Shown: positions 60,812 to 64,000 of the stretch, one piece after another | Position numbering within the stretch: the first letter of the stretch is position 1 | Layout: every line of letters begins with the position of its first letter | NCBI GenBank assembly: GCA_963693105.1 | Contig: OY843752.1 | Span: 558,001-622,000, forward strand | From: Oxydemutator sp963693105 | GTDB lineage: Bacteria; Pseudomonadota; Gammaproteobacteria; Poriferisulfidales; Oxydemutatoraceae | DNA length: 64,000 bases | Direction of reading: 5' to 3' | Notes under the pieces: generated by a model | Told to the model about the DNA's origin: nothing | The model's input: only the letters and a program-made list of their open reading frames with translations | Database searches by the model: none | Made by a program: the position numbers and the translations under genes

Positions 60812-61404
60812 GTCGTGGCGATGTATTTGACGCCTTGCAGCGGTTGCACGCCCCTGTGCTCGTGCGTCCAGAACGGCGGAAACAGCAGCAGTTTTCCCCG
60901 TTGCGGCCGGATGCTCACGTTCTGAACGAAAAATTCGGTCTCGCCGCCTTCCTCGATGTCGTTCAAATACCAGATTGCGACCAACTGCCTGTCGCTGAAA
61001 CTGTGGCTGCCGCCGTCCACGTGCCAGTGGTAGAACTCGCCTTCGCGGGTTCGTTGTATGCCGTAACCCATGTCCCTGAAGCGCCCCTTGAAGTACGGAA
61101 ACGCCTCGCGGAATTCATGCAGCGCCTGCTCCAGCGAGCGGAACAGGCTTTTGTCCACATCCTGCCAGTGCGGTTTGCCGCTGATGTAGAGGTCGGTCGA
61201 GCGCTTGATGGAGGCGTCCTCCTGCCGGGTCTGGCCGATGCGCCCCGGATACTGCTCTTCGGGCGCCTCCTCGAAACGCCGGATGATGTCGTCGCAGACG
61301 TCATCCGCCAGCGCCGCGGGTTTTTCGAACAAAAAGGTGTTGGGTTTGACCTCGTGGAGGGTCTTGAGCGGCGCGTGCAGCCTGTTTTCCGCGGCTGGAA
61401 TCAC
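60793..61404 (-). CDS. 2-oxoglutarate/Fe(II)-dependent oxygenase
   Basis: The product has 203 residues of the prolyl-4-hydroxylase-like type. Iron ligands are His128 and Asp130 in FYHWHVDGG and His181 or His183 in FWTHEHRG; the 2OG-binding basic residue is likely Lys193 in VKYIATTW. The substrate is unknown. The start overlaps the stop of the Sfum_1244-like gene (ATG 61404, stop 61401), so the two are coupled, with the S24-like gene third. Confidence 0.82.
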   Translation of the reverse strand: MIPAAENRLHAPLKTLHEVKPNTFLFEKPAALADDVCDDIIRRFEEAPEEQYPGRIGQTRQEDASIKRSTDLYISGKPHWQDVDKSLFRSLEQALHEFREAFPYFKGRFRDMGYGIQRTREGEFYHWHVDGGSHSFSDRQLVAIWYLNDIEEGGETEFFVQNVSIRPQRGKLLLFPPFWTHEHRGVQPLQGVKYIATTWVLFA

Positions 61405-62456
61405 AACGCCGCCTTTTCGCAGAGCGCTTCAATGCCGGGCGCGGCGTCGGCGCCGTGGCGTTCGAAGACTTCGAGCAGGCGGTTGGCGGTACGTTGCCAG
61501 TGCCGACGCGCCGGCGTCACCAGTTTTTCAATGGTCTCCAGGCTGTCGCTGCGCCGCCAGTCCTGATAGGCGTCGGTCAGCGCCGGGAACATCTCCTTGC
61601 GCATCGCGCCGAGGTTGGCGACGTGAAAGTGCAGCGACGGAATCCTGCGTTCGCCGACCAGCGTCGGCAATACCGCGATGGAATCGGCAAGGTTGTCCTT
61701 GACCGCGCGCGCCATCATCTCGGCCCTGGAGCGCGGCAGCCGCGCGAGCATTTCGTACCATTTTTTGCCGAGCAGCCGGCCGGCCTCGATTTCGCCGATT
61801 TCGTGCAGCGTGATGGTCTCGATTTCGTTTTCGGTCATCTGCTCCAGCGCCCGCTCCAGGTCGCCGTCGAAGTCGTAACACGACAGCGCGGTTCCCATCG
61901 TGTTGGGCGCGCGGTTCCAGCGCCATTCGTTGAGCCTCTCCCAGATCATTCTCTTGATGGATTCGCGCCGCACGAAAATCGTGTTGCCGAGAGACATCGC
62001 CGGTGGCGAGGCCAGGTCTCTCGCGCACTCGTCGGACGACACCAGCACCTCCAGCCCGCGCCGCTTTTTTTTCGACTCCAGCCTGCCCATGAAAAAGTGG
62101 GGGGCGCCGCCGATGCCGAAGCCGCCCGAGTAAACGTAACCGCGCGGGTTCATCCAGCGGTTGATCGCGCCGGTCTCGAAGGGGTCGAATTCGCGCCCGT
62201 CGGCGCACAGTGGCCGGTAAGGGCGCTGCTCCATGCTTTCCCACCAGGCCTCGCGTTCGCTCAGCCACTCGCCGAGGTCGTCTTTCGGCAGCAGATCGTC
62301 AAAGCCGTAGCCCTTCTCCCAGCGGTAGTATTCACGCATCTTGAGCAGATAAACGCACATCGTGTAATTGCAGGCGTGGCGGGCGTCGGATAAACCGCAG
62401 TTGTACTGCACCGTCTCGCACAGAGTGTCGGATTCGCGGTCGTGCGTCTCATTCAT
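61401..62456 (-). CDS. conserved protein of the Sfum_1244 family
   Basis: The product has 351 residues, a cytoplasmic family of unknown function common in sulfur- and methane-oxidising gammaproteobacteria. Recognisable blocks: YNCGLSDARHACNYTMCVYLLKMREYYRWEKGYG, split here as YNCGLSDARHACNY and LKMREYYRWEKGYG; FFMGRLESKKKR; and ETITLHEIGEIEAGRLLG. The HEIGE box resembles a metal site, but no enzyme activity is known to me. Divergent from 62504. Confidence 0.75.
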   Translation of the reverse strand: MNETHDRESDTLCETVQYNCGLSDARHACNYTMCVYLLKMREYYRWEKGYGFDDLLPKDDLGEWLSEREAWWESMEQRPYRPLCADGREFDPFETGAINRWMNPRGYVYSGGFGIGGAPHFFMGRLESKKKRRGLEVLVSSDECARDLASPPAMSLGNTIFVRRESIKRMIWERLNEWRWNRAPNTMGTALSCYDFDGDLERALEQMTENEIETITLHEIGEIEAGRLLGKKWYEMLARLPRSRAEMMARAVKDNLADSIAVLPTLVGERRIPSLHFHVANLGAMRKEMFPALTDAYQDWRRSDSLETIEKLVTPARRHWQRTANRLLEVFERHGADAAPGIEALCEKAAL

Positions 62457-62503
62457 GGGCGGCCCGTTATAATACTACACCGCAAACCCACGCCACCCGC
62501 ACG

Positions 62504-63052
62504 ATGCCCCCGCGACTGAAAACCAGATGGAACCGCGCCGATTCGGCGCACGATTGCCGCGCCACCGCCGGCGCCATCGGCGTCAACCTCTGGCGGATTA
62601 CGACCGAGTGCCTGTTGAATCTGGAAAACGAGGGGTTTGAAACGCGCGACAATGCACAGCGGCTGGACGCCATATCGGAGTTTGCGGCTTTCGCGCTGCA
62701 CCTGCTCGACCGCCACGCGTACTCCAGGCTGGACGACATCGGGCGCGCGGCGCTGATCGAGGCGACGGCGCGGCGCTTCGGCGAAATCATCGAGGACAAC
62801 CGTCTCGACACTTCCGGCGGCGGCGACCACCTGCGGCGCTTCATTGACCTGGTCAACCGGCGCGCCGACGAGTACGCCGGGTGCGGTTACGACGACGCCG
62901 AGGGTCCGGATTTTACGATGAAGTGCCTGCTCGGCAACCATCTGCGCGATGCGATGGACGAAAAGCACCGGCGCTGGATACCGGATTACGTCATTGATAT
63001 GGAAGCGCCGGCGTTGTACAAGGCATTGCGCCGCGCCGCTTCAATGATTTAG
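62504..63052 (+). CDS. conserved hypothetical protein
   Basis: The product has 182 residues, soluble and mostly helical, with no recognised domain. Visible blocks include DCRATAGAIGVNLWRIT and KCLLGNHLRDAMDEKHRRW. The gene is divergent from the Sfum_1244-like gene with a 47-base gap holding a shared promoter region (TATAAT on the plus strand near 62468). Function unknown. Confidence 0.6.
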   Translation: MPPRLKTRWNRADSAHDCRATAGAIGVNLWRITTECLLNLENEGFETRDNAQRLDAISEFAAFALHLLDRHAYSRLDDIGRAALIEATARRFGEIIEDNRLDTSGGGDHLRRFIDLVNRRADEYAGCGYDDAEGPDFTMKCLLGNHLRDAMDEKHRRWIPDYVIDMEAPALYKALRRAASMI

Positions 63053-63252
63053 CCCGCTTTCCCGGCCCACGTCCGGAAGTTGTCGGCGTTTTTCTCCTCT
63101 CCGTCTTTGCGCCCGGCGGTGTAGGCGTCGCCGGCGCGTTGCTCTTCACGCGCAGGATGTCCCAGATAGCCGCTTTGCCAGCCGAGAACGTAGTCGGGAT
63201 CGACGCCCGCTTCTTCCATCCGCGTCACCGCGTCTCTGTAAAATTGATTCAT
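63049..63252 (-). CDS. small hydrophilic protein
   Basis: The product has 67 residues. ATG 63252 is preceded by AAGGAG at good distance, so the short form is preferred over the longer frame. The C-terminal AYTAGRKDGEEKNADNF faintly recalls ribosome-modulation-factor-like peptides, but this is weak. It overlaps the convergent hypothetical gene by four bases and follows the TrpD2-like gene. Confidence 0.6.
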   Translation of the reverse strand: MNQFYRDAVTRMEEAGVDPDYVLGWQSGYLGHPAREEQRAGDAYTAGRKDGEEKNADNFRTWAGKAG

Positions 63253-63290
63253 CGTTGTTTCTCCTTGACTGTGGGTGAACCGAATTCGGT

Positions 63291-64000
63291 TCAGGCGAGG
63301 GCCGCCTGAAAACGTTTCCATGCCTCGCCGTTGTCCAACTGCGCGGCGATGGCGTCGGCGGCGTTTTTCATCGAGGTGTGGCGCTGCAGGTGGGTCAGCA
63401 CGATGGCGCCGCTGTAAATCAGGCAGTCGCGCGCCGCCCCCGGCTTGCCCTGCAAGGCGTCCATGCCGGCGTCGGCGGCGCTTTGCGACAGCGCCCCGAT
63501 GTCAACATCGGCGGCGATTGCATCGCCTTCCGCCGCCGCCGGCGGCAAATCGTCGGGCAGCGGCACACCGCGCGATGTCTGCCGGATTCCGATTGCGAGC
63601 GGGTCGAGTTCGCGCATCCGCTCTTCGCCCTCGCCGTGGTATTCGTGCAGTCTTGCCGGTTGCTTCAGCGACGGCGTGATGCCGCCTTCGCTGCCGCGCA
63701 CGACGGCGGCGGAATCGAAACCGGCGAATTTCGCCAGGTCGAGATAAATCGGCGGATAGGCTTTGTGTACGTAGCCGGTAACCAGGTGTGTGCTGCGGCG
63801 CCCGCGTATCGGGCCGGTGAGCACCTCGACGGTCGTCAGCAGCGGGCGCTTGACAATCCGGGTGCGCAGCGATGTCAGGTCGTGCAGCGCCGGGCAGAAG
63901 CGGCTCTGATCCACGTAAGCCCAGCCGATGTCTTTCAGTTGCGCCGCCGCCTGTTGCGCCGACAGTCTGACATCCGCGCCGGCGGCGCGCAGAACCGTAT
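63291..64000 (-). CDS. TrpD2/YbiB-like glycosyltransferase-family protein (partial)
   Basis: The frame stays open to the window edge, so the N-terminus is missing; at least 236 residues are visible. Resembles anthranilate phosphoribosyltransferase-fold proteins: GWAYVDQSRFCPALHDL, RTRIVKRPLLTTVEVL, HLVTGYVHKAYPPIYLDLA and VVRGSEGGITPS. The R-P-L-x-x-x-E pattern and GSEGG fit the YbiB/TrpD2 branch, which binds nucleic acid rather than making tryptophan. The ATG/GTG near 63914 is internal, not the true start. Confidence 0.75.
   Translation of the reverse strand, partial: TVLRAAGADVRLSAQQAAAQLKDIGWAYVDQSRFCPALHDLTSLRTRIVKRPLLTTVEVLTGPIRGRRSTHLVTGYVHKAYPPIYLDLAKFAGFDSAAVVRGSEGGITPSLKQPARLHEYHGEGEERMRELDPLAIGIRQTSRGVPLPDDLPPAAAEGDAIAADVDIGALSQSAADAGMDALQGKPGAARDCLIYSGAIVLTHLQRHTSMKNAADAIAAQLDNGEAWKRFQAALA

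Overview
The window is a typical stretch of gammaproteobacterial chromosome interrupted by several accessory insertions. The core genes are GC-rich and very densely packed. Their order matches conserved gammaproteobacterial clusters: argS followed by a SPOR protein; glnA-glnL-glnG; yibN-grxC-secB-gpsA divergent from envC; coaBC-dut-algC-argB, with pyrE following after a gap (a Pseudomonas-like order); amgK-murU-nadC; and murJ, coq7, fdxA and gmk. No rRNA, integrase, transposase or CRISPR array was seen, and the species cannot be named from this sequence.

Layout. 1-7.5 kb: tRNA-Lys, a small membrane protein, argS/SPOR, and a complete nitrogen-control locus with two NtrC-like enhancer sites and a sigma-54 promoter in front of glnA. 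7.5-12.2 kb: a heptad-repeat coiled-coil protein, an orphan RiPP precursor with an NHLP-type leader, a dihydroorotate dehydrogenase, and a three-gene operon that looks like a MotAB/ZorAB-type membrane motor. 12.2-15.6 kb: gpsA, secB, grxC, yibN and envC. 15.6-18.0 kb: an accessory insert with a single-chain DarT-DarG fusion, an amidotransferase and the tail of a carbonic anhydrase. 18-25.7 kb: murJ, a second coiled-coil paralogue, tRNA-Arg and tRNA-Thr, coq7, glcF, a short asparaginase, a sigma-32-type hsp20, degQ, moaD and moaC. 25.7-27.6 kb: the RloA/RloB (AbiL-like) pair. 27.7-33 kb: asmA-like, coaBC, dut, algC and argB.

33-47 kb is an AT-richer defence island in the argB-pyrE-nadC interval. 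It holds a NurA-HerA pair, a restriction-like operon (PLD-SNF2 helicase, Eco57I-type adenine methylase, PD-(D/E)XK-like protein, Trm1-like methylase), pyrE with an N-terminal extension, and an ADP-ribosyltransferase toxin-like gene with a membrane partner.

47-64 kb returns to core genes: nadC, murU, amgK, an acyl-CoA ligase, a lipoprotein, a DUF3108 protein, an AddB-like nuclease, fdxA, gmk, a cysteine-free HesB-like protein, a NarX/NarL-like two-component pair, a GT10 fucosyltransferase, an S24-like fold with a 2OG oxygenase, conserved hypotheticals and a TrpD2/YbiB-like gene cut by the window edge.

The most promising candidates for undescribed biology are the orphan NHLP precursor with a proline/arginine/aromatic core (8445-8801), the stator-like operon (9954-12176), the fused DarTG (15800-16987) and the restriction-like operon (36162-44824).
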